From assembly GCA_019750135.1 (NCBI GenBank), contig JAIEOV010000105.1:1-64000 (forward strand): a stretch of 64,000 bases of DNA, written 5' to 3'. This document shows, in pieces, positions 54,740 through 62,581 of the stretch. Within the stretch, counting starts at the first letter, position 1. Each line of letters begins with the position of its first letter. The notes under the pieces were generated by a model. That model was given only the letters and a program-made list of their open reading frames with translations. It was not told where the DNA came from and did not search any database. This DNA is from Reyranella sp. GTDB lineage: Bacteria; Pseudomonadota; Alphaproteobacteria; Reyranellales; Reyranellaceae. The position numbers and the translations under genes were made by a program.

Positions 54740-56433
54740 GCCTCGCGGCTTCCGGACGGGCGCCTGTCCTGCGCGTGGCCCTGTCACGCGACGACCTGAT
54801 GATGCGCCTCGGGGTCGTGCTGTTCGCCCTGGTGCTGCTGGTCATCGTCGGCTTGCCATTGTGGTCGCTGCTGGCCAAGGGCTTCGAAGACCGCGACGGC
54901 AAATTCGTCGGCCTTGCCAACTACGTGGCCTACTTCTCGACGCCGGCCCTGTTCGATTCGGCGCTGAACTCGCTCCATGTCGCCGGCGTGTGCACCCTGA
55001 TCGTGGTGCCGCTCGCTTTTTTCTACGCCTATGCGCTCACCCGCACCGTCCTGCCGCTGCGCTGGCTGTTCCAGGGCATTTCTCTGATCCCGATCTTCGC
55101 GCCCTCGCTGCTGCCCGGCCTGGCGCTGGTTTACCTGTTCGGCAACCAGGGCTTCTTCAAGGGAATGCTGGGCGGCCCGATCTACGGTTTCGACGGCATC
55201 GTCATCGCCCAGATCTTCTATTGCTTCCCGCACGCCACCCTGATCCTGGTGACGGCGCTCGCCACCGCCGACGCCCGCCTCTACGAGGCAGCCGATGCGC
55301 TGGGCGCCTCCAAGCTCCGCGTGTTCTTCACCGTCACGCTGCCCGGCGCGAAATATGGCCTGATCAGCGCGGCCCTGGTCGTCTTCACCATGGTGATCAC
55401 CGACTTCGGCATTGCCAAGGTGATCGGCGGCAACTTCAACGTGCTCGCGACCGACGTCTACAAGCAGGTGATCGGCCAGCAGAACTTCTCGATGGGCGCG
55501 GTGGTCGGCATGATGCTGCTGGCGCCGGCGGCGCTGGCCTTCGTCGTCGACCGCCTGGTGCAGCGCAAACAGGTGGCGCTGCTCACCGCGCGTGCCGTAC
55601 CGCTGGTGCCCAAGCCGAAGCTCGGTCGCGACCTCGTCTTCACCATCTTCTGCACGATCGTGTCGGTCGGCATCCTCGCCATCCTCGGTATGGCGGCATG
55701 GGGCTCGCTGATCAAGTACTGGCCCTACAACCTCAGCCTGACGCTGAACAACTACTATTTCACCAACTTCGACGCCAGCGGCTGGGATTCGTATTTCAAC
55801 TCGGTCGAGATGGCCGTCGGCGCGGCGGTATTCGGCACGACCCTGATGTTCGTCGGCGCCTGGCTGAACGAGAAGACGCGCGAGTTCCACCTGATGCGCG
55901 GCATCGTGCAGTTCCTGGCCTTCCTGCCCATGGCGGTGCCCGGGCTGGTGCTGGGCCTGGGCTACATCTTCTTCTTCAACGCGCCCAACAATCCGCTGAA
56001 CTTCCTCTACGCCACCATGGGCATCCTGGTGGTCAACACCGTGGCGCATTTCTACACGGTGGGGCACCTCACGGCGACGACGGCGCTGAAGCAGATCGAC
56101 CCCGAGTTCGAATCGGTATCGGCCTCGCTCAAGGTGCCGGTCTGGCGCACCTTCGGACGGGTGACGGCGCCGATCTGCCTGCCCGCCATCCTCGACATTG
56201 CGATCTACCTGTTCGTCAACGGCATGACGACGGTCTCGTCCGTGATCTTCCTCTATTCATCGGACACCAAGCTCGCCTCGGTGGCCGCGGTGAACATCGA
56301 GGAGAGCGGCGCGACGGCCGTGGCGGCGGCGCTCTGCATCGTCATCGTGATCACCTCGGCCGCGGTCAAGACCCTGCACGTGCTGGCCGACCGCTTCCTG
56401 CTGGGGCGGCTGCAGGCCTGGCGCCGTCGCTGA
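54736..56433 (+). CDS. aepW: ABC importer fused permease, 2-aminoethylphosphonate class
   Basis: 565 residues with about 12 membrane segments, two FbpB-like permease halves in one chain. Each half carries an EAA loop: YEAADALGASKLRVFFTVTLP near residue 180 and FESVSASLKVPVWRTFGRV near residue 460. A single fused permease is the usual plan of the 2-aminoethylphosphonate-type transporter. GTG start overlapping the ATPase stop by 4 bp. Confidence 0.86.
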   Translation: MSLAASGRAPVLRVALSRDDLMMRLGVVLFALVLLVIVGLPLWSLLAKGFEDRDGKFVGLANYVAYFSTPALFDSALNSLHVAGVCTLIVVPLAFFYAYALTRTVLPLRWLFQGISLIPIFAPSLLPGLALVYLFGNQGFFKGMLGGPIYGFDGIVIAQIFYCFPHATLILVTALATADARLYEAADALGASKLRVFFTVTLPGAKYGLISAALVVFTMVITDFGIAKVIGGNFNVLATDVYKQVIGQQNFSMGAVVGMMLLAPAALAFVVDRLVQRKQVALLTARAVPLVPKPKLGRDLVFTIFCTIVSVGILAILGMAAWGSLIKYWPYNLSLTLNNYYFTNFDASGWDSYFNSVEMAVGAAVFGTTLMFVGAWLNEKTREFHLMRGIVQFLAFLPMAVPGLVLGLGYIFFFNAPNNPLNFLYATMGILVVNTVAHFYTVGHLTATTALKQIDPEFESVSASLKVPVWRTFGRVTAPICLPAILDIAIYLFVNGMTTVSSVIFLYSSDTKLASVAAVNIEESGATAVAAALCIVIVITSAAVKTLHVLADRFLLGRLQAWRRR

Positions 56434-56434
56434 A

Positions 56435-56508
56435 ATCTTGCCGGACCGCGGGCCTCCAGGCCCGCTCATACTCATGAGCGGGCCTGGAGGCCCGCGGTCC
56501 GGCAAGAT
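56435..56508. repeat. Long perfect inverted repeat at convergent gene ends (nested palindrome)
   Basis: Arms of 35 bp (56435-56469 and 56474-56508) are exact reverse complements around a 4-base loop (ACTC). Each arm contains its own palindrome, GCGGGCCT-CC-AGGCCCGC. It begins 1 bp after the aepW stop and its right arm includes the first base of the convergent response-regulator stop, so it fills the whole gap. It shares the T-CC-A centred design of the element at 48.74 kb. Confidence 0.85.
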
Positions 56509-57188
56509 CAGGCGCTCTTGACGATATCCATCAGATAACCCGCGCCGCGGATCGTGTGGATCTGCACGTTGGCACCCGCCTCAGCCAGGATCTTGCGCAG
56601 GCGATGGACGTAGACCTCGATGGCGTTGGAGGCGACGTCCTGCGAGGAGCCGAAGACCTGGCCCTGCAATGAATCGTGCGACACCACCTTGCCGCTGCGC
56701 TTGAGCAGCACTTCCAGCACGTCGACCTCGCGCGCGGGCAGGCTCAGTATGCGGCCCTCGACGATCGCCTGGCGTCCGTCGGTCTTGAGCGCCAGGTTGC
56801 CCAACGTCAGTGTCGGCCCGTCCGGGCCGGGCGAGCGGCGCAGCAGCGCCTGCAGGCGGGCGATCAGCTCGTCGGTCGAGAACGGCTTCACCATGTAGTC
56901 GCTGGCGCCCTTGTTCAGCCCGCCGACCCGGTCGTCCAGTCCGCCGCGCGCCGACAGGATGAGCACCGGCGTCTGGTCGCGCCGCCGCCGCATCTGGTCG
57001 AGCAGGGTGAGCCCGTCGGCGTCGGGCAGGCCGAGATCGAGCACCACGGCCGCGTATTGCACGGTGCGCAACGATGCCTCGGCGTCGGCGACGTTCTGCG
57101 CCGCATCGACGTCGAGCCCGGCCCTCGCCAATGCCTTTGTCACGAGGGCGACGAGATCGTCGTTGTCCTCGACCACCAGCACCCGCAT
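56508..57188 (-). CDS. OmpR/PhoB-family response regulator (orphan)
   Basis: 226 residues. The receiver domain has the acidic pocket VVEDND, phospho-Asp in VVLDLGLPDADG, the Thr/Ser position in LILSARG and Lys in DYMVKPFS. The C-terminal winged helix ends in SNAIEVYVHRLRKIL and IHTIRGAGYLM. It looks like the TctD/QseB subgroup, which often controls carboxylate transporters. No histidine kinase gene lies on either side. Confidence 0.92.
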   Translation of the reverse strand: MRVLVVEDNDDLVALVTKALARAGLDVDAAQNVADAEASLRTVQYAAVVLDLGLPDADGLTLLDQMRRRRDQTPVLILSARGGLDDRVGGLNKGASDYMVKPFSTDELIARLQALLRRSPGPDGPTLTLGNLALKTDGRQAIVEGRILSLPAREVDVLEVLLKRSGKVVSHDSLQGQVFGSSQDVASNAIEVYVHRLRKILAEAGANVQIHTIRGAGYLMDIVKSA

Positions 57189-57303
57189 GTGTCTCGAACC
57201 CCGCTGTCCCTTGCCCGGCCGATCGTAGGTCGCCAGCCACGGCGCGTCGAGATTGCGCTCAGGATTGTGTAATCACGCCTCCGTCAGCCGCATGCCGGCC
57301 GTG

Positions 57304-57309
57304 TATAGT
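57304..57309 (+). promoter_or_regulatory. Candidate -10 element of prpF-like gene
   Basis: TATAGT ends 7 bp before the ATG at 57317, so transcription would start at or within 1-2 bases of the start codon. There is no Shine-Dalgarno sequence in between. The -35 is weak. It suggests a leaderless transcript. Confidence 0.35.
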
Positions 57310-57316
57310 GGCCGCC

Positions 57317-58474
57317 ATGAAACAGCTCCGGATTCCCGCGGTCTACATGCGCGGCGGCACCAGCAAGGGCATGTTCTTCCTGGCCGAGGACCTGCCGTCG
57401 GATCCCGCCGTGCGCGACCGCATCCTGATGCGGGTGATCGGCAGCCCCGACCGCTACGGCAAGCATACCGACGGCATGGGCGGCGCCACCTCGAGCACCA
57501 GCAAGGTCGTGATCCTGTCCAGGTCCAAGCGGGCCGGCTGCGACGTCGACTACCTGTTCGGTCAGGTCGCCATCGACAAGCCCCTGGTCGACTGGTCGGG
57601 CAACTGCGGCAACCTCAGCGCCGCGGTCGGCCCGTTCGCCATCAGCATGGGCCTGGTCGACGCGCCGGCCGACGGCCTGGCGACGGTCAATATCTGGCAG
57701 GCCAACATCAAGAAAAAGATCGTCAATCATGTGCCGATGAGCGCCGGCGAGGTCCAGGAGCTCGGGGACTTCCAACTCGACGGCGTGGCGTTCCCGGCGG
57801 CCGAGATCCAGCTGGAATTCCTCGATCCGGCCGACGACGAAGGCGGCGAGGGCGGCCCAACCTTCCCGACCGGCAACCACATCGACGTGCTCGACGTGCC
57901 CGGGCTGGGCAAGGTCGAGGCAACCTTGATCAACGCCGGCAATCCCACGGTGTTCGTCGATGCCGCGCGACTTGGGCTGAAAGGCACCGAGCTGCAGGGC
58001 GACGTCAACGGCGACAAGGCGTTGCTGGCGCGCGTCGAGCAGGCGCGCGCGCTGGCCGCGGTCGCGATGGGTGTTGCCGGGACACCGGAGGAGGCGACCA
58101 CCAAACGCCAGCACACGCCCAAGCTTTCCTTCGTCGCCAAGCCGGCGGGCTACACCGCCTCCGACGGCAGCACGGTCGAAGCGGGCTCGATCGACCTGCT
58201 GGCCCGCATCTTCTCGATGGGCGTGCTGCATCACGCCATGACCGGCACCGGCGCGGTCGCCATCGCAGCCGCCGCCGCCATTCCGGGCACCGTTGTGCAT
58301 CGCGTGGCGCCGGTCGGGCCCGACGGCCGCGTGCGCTTCGGCCATCCTTCCGGCACGCTGAAGGTCGGTGCCGAGGTCGAGAAGGACGGCAATCGCTGGG
58401 CGGTGAAGAAGGTGATGATGAGCCGTTCCGCGCGTCGGCTCATGGAGGGCTGGGTGCGGGTGCCGCCCGTCTGA
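57317..58474 (+). CDS. PrpF-family isomerase
   Basis: 385 residues with the diaminopimelate-epimerase-like double fold of PrpF (2-methylaconitate isomerase) and 4-oxalomesaconate tautomerase. AVYMRGGTSKGMFF opens the protein, SGNCGNLSAAVGPFA carries the first catalytic Cys region and FGHPSGTLKV closes the second half. No prp or protocatechuate genes are adjacent, so the substrate is open among unsaturated tricarboxylates and relatives. Confidence 0.9.
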   Translation: MKQLRIPAVYMRGGTSKGMFFLAEDLPSDPAVRDRILMRVIGSPDRYGKHTDGMGGATSSTSKVVILSRSKRAGCDVDYLFGQVAIDKPLVDWSGNCGNLSAAVGPFAISMGLVDAPADGLATVNIWQANIKKKIVNHVPMSAGEVQELGDFQLDGVAFPAAEIQLEFLDPADDEGGEGGPTFPTGNHIDVLDVPGLGKVEATLINAGNPTVFVDAARLGLKGTELQGDVNGDKALLARVEQARALAAVAMGVAGTPEEATTKRQHTPKLSFVAKPAGYTASDGSTVEAGSIDLLARIFSMGVLHHAMTGTGAVAIAAAAAIPGTVVHRVAPVGPDGRVRFGHPSGTLKVGAEVEKDGNRWAVKKVMMSRSARRLMEGWVRVPPV

Positions 58475-58495
58475 CGCTGTGATACGAGCCTGGAG

Positions 58496-59479
58496 ATGTT
58501 CGACGGCAACCGCGTCACGGCGCATACGCGCTCGCGCTATCCCATCTTCCAGTCGCCGATGACCTGGATCGCCCGCGCCCCTTTGGTGTCGGCAGTCTCC
58601 GCCGCGGGCGGCATGGGCCTGCTGGAGAACTCCATCCGCGACCTCTCGGTCACCCAGCGCGAGTTTTCGGCCATCCGTGCCGCGACCAACCAGCCGTTCG
58701 GCGTGAACCTGCCGGTGCGCTACCTGCAGATGGATCCCAAGGAGGAGAGCGCCATCATCGACTGGCTGCTGAGCCAGGGCATCCATTTCGTCACCACCTC
58801 GGCCGGCGACCCGACGCGTTACACCAAGATGCTCAAGGACGCGGGTGTCACGGTCTATCACGCGACGGCAACCCTGCGCGGCGCCATCAAGGCGGTCGAT
58901 GCCGGCGTCGACGGGCTGATCGTCGAGGGCGCGGAGAGCGCAGGCCTGCGCAATCCCGAGGAGGCGCATACCTTCGCGCTGCTGCAGGCGGTGCGGGAGA
59001 AGGTCGATGTGCCGATCGTGGCGGCGGGCGGCATCGTCGATGGCCGCGGCATGGCGGCGGCCTTCGCGCTGGGCGCCGAGGGCGTCACCATGGGCACGCG
59101 CTTCGTCGCCTCGTTCGAGAGCCCGGTGCACCTGAACTACAAGCAGGCGATCGTGGCGGCGCCCATCACCGGCACGGCGTTGGTCGACAACCCGCCGCGG
59201 GCGCGTTCGCGGGGCTTGCGCACGCCCTATGCCGTCGAAGTCTCCGAAGGCAAGCGCGAGCGCCTGCCGCGCAACGCCACGCTCGACATGCTCTATGTCC
59301 AGGGCGACGTCGACAACACGCATGGCGCCGCCGGCGAAAGCGCCGGGCTGATCCACGAGATCAAGTCTGTGCAACAGATCGTCGACGACACGATCGCAAG
59401 CTTCTGGCGCGAGATTGACCGCCTGGCGAGGCTTCGCCCGTCCGTCATCCCGACCGGAGCCGAGCGTAGCGAGGCGTAG
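58496..59479 (+). CDS. Nitronate monooxygenase family protein
   Basis: 327 residues, FMN-binding TIM barrel of the 2-nitropropane dioxygenase group: YPIFQSPMTWIARAPL, AAGGMGLLE, VEGAESAGLRN, IVAAGGIVDGRGMAAAFALGAEGVTMGTRF. The enoyl-reductase-like FabK branch is related. The final 12 or so residues (SVIPTGAERSEA) are encoded by a palindromic repeat that has invaded the 3' end. It lies 21 bp after the prpF-like gene. Confidence 0.88.
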   Translation: MFDGNRVTAHTRSRYPIFQSPMTWIARAPLVSAVSAAGGMGLLENSIRDLSVTQREFSAIRAATNQPFGVNLPVRYLQMDPKEESAIIDWLLSQGIHFVTTSAGDPTRYTKMLKDAGVTVYHATATLRGAIKAVDAGVDGLIVEGAESAGLRNPEEAHTFALLQAVREKVDVPIVAAGGIVDGRGMAAAFALGAEGVTMGTRFVASFESPVHLNYKQAIVAAPITGTALVDNPPRARSRGLRTPYAVEVSEGKRERLPRNATLDMLYVQGDVDNTHGAAGESAGLIHEIKSVQQIVDDTIASFWREIDRLARLRPSVIPTGAERSEA

Positions 59480-59563
59480 CGGAGGGACCTGTTTTGTTGC
59501 TGCATCGGCAAAACAGGTCCCTCGACTTCGCCGCCCTTCGGGCGGCTTCGCTCGGGATGACGG
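59442..59563. repeat. Palindromic repeat element overlapping a gene end
   Basis: Outer arms CCGTCATCCCGA (59442-59453) and TCGGGATGACGG (59552-59563) are exact inverted copies. An inner 14-bp perfect stem is formed by GAGGGACCTGTTTT (59482-59495) and its complement at 59510-59523. The element covers the last codons of the nitronate monooxygenase gene and ends exactly at the stop codon of the convergent SDR gene. It resembles a dispersed repeat of alphaproteobacterial genomes. Confidence 0.75.
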
Positions 59564-60370
59564 TTAGGGCTTAGCTCCCGTCAGCTCCAAGCTCAGCGCC
59601 CTGAGCTTGCGGCGCGCCTCGGCGTCGTAAGCCTGCGGGTTGGCACGGGCCTCGTTCATGACGTTGAAGTAAAGCCCGCTCTTGCCCTCGATCCTGGGCG
59701 AGACCGCAAGCTGGAGGATCGCCTCCGCGCCGGTCTCGACCTTGCTCATGGGCGAAACGCCGGCGCGGCGCACCATGGTGGTGTTCATGTAGGTCGAAGG
59801 ATGCAGGGCATTGACGATCACGCCCGTGCCCTTCAGCTCATCGGCGAGATCGACGGTGAACAGGATCTGGGCCAGCTTGCTCTGGCAATAGGCCGCGACG
59901 CCGCTGTAGCCCTTGGTCAGCATGACGTCGGAGAAGTCGATGGCTTGCTGGCCCGCCGAGGAGACGTTGACGATGCGCGACGGCGCCGCCGCCTTGACCA
60001 GCGGCAGCAGCTCGTAGGTCAGCAGGAAGCCCGCGAGATAGTTCACCGCAAAGCGCAGCTCATGGCCGTCGGCGCTGGTCTGCCGGCCGTTGCCGGCCGT
60101 GCCGATGCCGGCGTTGTTGATCAGGAGGTCCAGCCGGTCGGTCGTCTTGCGCACCTCGGCAGCGAGGCGGCGGACCTCGGCCAGCGACGCCAGGTCGGCG
60201 GCCAGGAAGGTGGCGCTGCTGCCCGCCTGCTCGATCTCCTTGACCAGGGTCTCGCCGCGCTCGCGGTCGCGGCCGTGCGCGAGCACGCGCCAGCCGTCCT
60301 TGCCCAGTGCCCTCGCCACGACGCGGCCGACTCCGTCGGTGGCGCCGGTCACCAATGCCGTCTTCGCCAT
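59564..60370 (-). CDS. Short-chain dehydrogenase/reductase (retinol dehydrogenase/WWOX-like)
   Basis: 268 residues: cofactor motif TGATDGVGRVVA, NNAG in LLINNAGIGTAG, catalytic Ser in VNVSSAGQQ and YCQSK as the Tyr-x3-Lys pair. The GRDRERGETL stretch after the second strand favours NADP. Substrate unknown. GGAGGA lies about 6 bp before the ATG at 60370. Its 3' end abuts the repeat element. Confidence 0.9.
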   Translation of the reverse strand: MAKTALVTGATDGVGRVVARALGKDGWRVLAHGRDRERGETLVKEIEQAGSSATFLAADLASLAEVRRLAAEVRKTTDRLDLLINNAGIGTAGNGRQTSADGHELRFAVNYLAGFLLTYELLPLVKAAAPSRIVNVSSAGQQAIDFSDVMLTKGYSGVAAYCQSKLAQILFTVDLADELKGTGVIVNALHPSTYMNTTMVRRAGVSPMSKVETGAEAILQLAVSPRIEGKSGLYFNVMNEARANPQAYDAEARRKLRALSLELTGAKP

Positions 60371-60428
60371 GCAGTCCTCCTCGACGAACCATAGCCGGCG
60401 CGCCCGGCATTGACTAAGACTCTCGGCC

Positions 60429-61742
60429 ATGGCGAACAGACTGCACATCCACGGCGCCCAGCTCGTCACCATGGACGAGACGCTGGGCGATTTCGCAACG
60501 GCCGACATCCTGATCGAGGACGGCACGATCCTGGCCGTCGGCCCGTCGCTCGACGGCAGTGGCGCCGAAACGATCGACGGCGCCGGCATGATCGCACTGC
60601 CCGGCATCATCGACGCCCATACCTGCCTGTGGCAGACCGTGCTGCGCGGCTACGTGCCCGACCTGTGGCCCGGCGCCTACTACTCCAAGTTCTTGCCGCT
60701 GCGCAGCCGCTACACGGCCGAGGACAATTTCAACGCCGCCTGGATCGGCGCCTTCGAGATGCTGTCCTACGGCACGACCACCGTCGTCGACTACTGCCAC
60801 GACATTCGCAGCCCGGCCTTCGCACCCGCGTCGGTCGCGGCGTTGAAGGAGACCGGCATCCGCCATCTCTTCACCTATTCGTTCATGCCGATGGCGCCCA
60901 ACGAGTTCGCGCGACCCGAGGACCGGCTGGCCGACGGCAAGGACGTCTACGACCGCTTCCACGACTCCAAGGGCCTGACCACGATCGGCTTCGGCATCGA
61001 TTCCTGGGGAGCGGCCGGCCTGGAGCAGCAGCTTGCCTTTTCCCGCGACCGCAAGGCGCCGAGCTGCATCCACGTCAATGAGACCGGCACCATCGACAAG
61101 CTCGCCGATGCCGGTCTGCTCGGGCCCGACCTGCTGGTGATCCACGGGAACCTCATTAGCAATCCCGAGCTGGAGCGCATGGCCGACGCCGGCATGCCGC
61201 TCTGCTTCACGCCCACGGCCGACACCCAGGGCACGCCGGCCGATGTCGTGCGCCGCGCCGTCGAGCGCGGCGTCGACGTAGTGTTCGGCTGCGACATTCC
61301 CTGCACCGTGGCGTCGGACACGCTGGGCCAGCTGCGGGTCATGTTCAACGTCCAGGGCTATCTCGATGGCGCCATGGAGCGCAGCTTCTCGACCGTGCTG
61401 GGCCGCCGCCCGCCAGTGCGGCCGGGGCTGCCGTTACTGACGCCGCGCAACCTGATCGAGACCGCCACCATCACCGCCGCACGGGTGCTGGGGATGGCCG
61501 ACCGCATCGGCTCGCTGACGCCCGGCAAGCGAGCCGACATCGTTTTGGTCCGCAAGGGCCCGTTCGGCGATTCCGTGGTCGACGATGCCTGCGCCCACGT
61601 CCTGCTGCAGACCAGCCCGCGCGACATCGACACGGTGCTGGTCGACGGCCAGGTGAGGATGAGGGCAGGGGCGCTGCAGGGCTTTGATGCCCAGCGGGCG
61701 GTGGCGATGGTGGCTGAGTCGCGCCGACGTATCCTCGACTGA
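60429..61742 (+). CDS. Amidohydrolase of the Atz/Trz (chlorohydrolase) type with altered metal site
   Basis: 437 residues, amidohydrolase-superfamily barrel with the flanking beta-sandwich. The usual HxH metal motif (DAHTHLWQT in relatives) reads DAHTCLWQT here, so the second metal His is a Cys (about residue 66). The other ligands look intact: His in CIHVNE, His in VIHGN and Asp in FGCDIP. It may be inactive, may use a Cys ligand or may have another function. It lies 58 bp from the divergent SDR gene. Confidence 0.85.
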   Translation: MANRLHIHGAQLVTMDETLGDFATADILIEDGTILAVGPSLDGSGAETIDGAGMIALPGIIDAHTCLWQTVLRGYVPDLWPGAYYSKFLPLRSRYTAEDNFNAAWIGAFEMLSYGTTTVVDYCHDIRSPAFAPASVAALKETGIRHLFTYSFMPMAPNEFARPEDRLADGKDVYDRFHDSKGLTTIGFGIDSWGAAGLEQQLAFSRDRKAPSCIHVNETGTIDKLADAGLLGPDLLVIHGNLISNPELERMADAGMPLCFTPTADTQGTPADVVRRAVERGVDVVFGCDIPCTVASDTLGQLRVMFNVQGYLDGAMERSFSTVLGRRPPVRPGLPLLTPRNLIETATITAARVLGMADRIGSLTPGKRADIVLVRKGPFGDSVVDDACAHVLLQTSPRDIDTVLVDGQVRMRAGALQGFDAQRAVAMVAESRRRILD

Positions 61743-61744
61743 CG

Positions 61745-62224
61745 ATGCGCACCCTCTACCTCCTGTGCGGCAAGATCGCGGCCGGCAAGTCGACTTTGGC
61801 CCGACAGCTTGCCGCGCGGCCCTCGACGCTGCTCATCAGCGAGGACCACTGGACGTCGACCCTCTATCCGGTCGAGCTCAAGACGATCGACGATTACACC
61901 CGGCTGTCCGCGCGCCTGCGGGCCGCCATGACGCCGCATATCGCCGACATTTTACATCAAGGCCTGTCGGTCGTGCTCGATTTCGCGGCGAACACGCGGC
62001 GCCAGCGGGCATGGATGCGCTCGCTGATCGACACCGCCGGGGTGCCGCATGAGCTGCACTATCTCGATCTGTCGGACGAGCTCTGCAAGCAGCGGCTGCG
62101 CCAACGCAATGCCAGCGGCGAGCATCAGTTCCAGGTGAGCGACGCGGAGTTCGAGCAGTTCACCGCTCACTTCGCCCCGCCGGCGGCGGACGAGGGCTTC
62201 AACGTCATCGTCCACAAGCCATGA
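61745..62224 (+). CDS. Small P-loop kinase/ATPase (AAA_33, zeta-toxin-like fold)
   Basis: 159 residues. Walker A is LLCGKIAAGKST at the N-terminus; a central SVVLDFAANTRRQRAW segment and a lid region (LCKQRLRQRN) follow. This is the fold of small kinases such as chloramphenicol phosphotransferase and zeta toxins. No antitoxin gene is adjacent. It starts 2 bp after the amidohydrolase stop, so they share an operon. Substrate unknown. Confidence 0.78.
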   Translation: MRTLYLLCGKIAAGKSTLARQLAARPSTLLISEDHWTSTLYPVELKTIDDYTRLSARLRAAMTPHIADILHQGLSVVLDFAANTRRQRAWMRSLIDTAGVPHELHYLDLSDELCKQRLRQRNASGEHQFQVSDAEFEQFTAHFAPPAADEGFNVIVHKP

Positions 62225-62285
62225 GCCGGGCGGAGCGTCCGAATTCGTGCTATAGTTCAGCACCCCTCTCAAGAAAGAACAATAA

Positions 62286-62483
62286 ATGACGCTCTTCGAG
62301 GAACTGAACAGGGTGGCGACACGGATCGCCCCCTACGAGGCGCCGCCTCTCTGCCCATGGTGCGGAGCCGGCCATCTGGACGTGATCGAGGAAACCCCCG
62401 ACCCCAACTTCGGTGCCCTGGGCGTGAGCAGCCTGACCCTGCGCTGCGACGCGCCCGACTGCGGCAGGCTCACCAAGACCTGA
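62286..62483 (+). CDS. Zinc-ribbon micro-protein, function unknown
   Basis: 65 residues with two Cys pairs, LCPWCGAGH (Cys-x2-Cys) and LRCDAPDCGRL (Cys-x4-Cys), that could hold one zinc ion. A -10-like TATAGT (62251-62256) lies 29 bp before the ATG and a purine-rich AAGAAAGAA just before it. I do not recognise a family. The Cys pattern and base use make it a likely real gene. Confidence 0.55.
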   Translation: MTLFEELNRVATRIAPYEAPPLCPWCGAGHLDVIEETPDPNFGALGVSSLTLRCDAPDCGRLTKT

Positions 62484-62581
62484 CGTCGAGAGCCGCCGAG
62501 CGGTTTCAGGTGGGCGATTCGCTTTTGCGGCCGAACACCTGCTCTGGCTTAATGACCGGACCGATTGAGGGAATGGTCACA

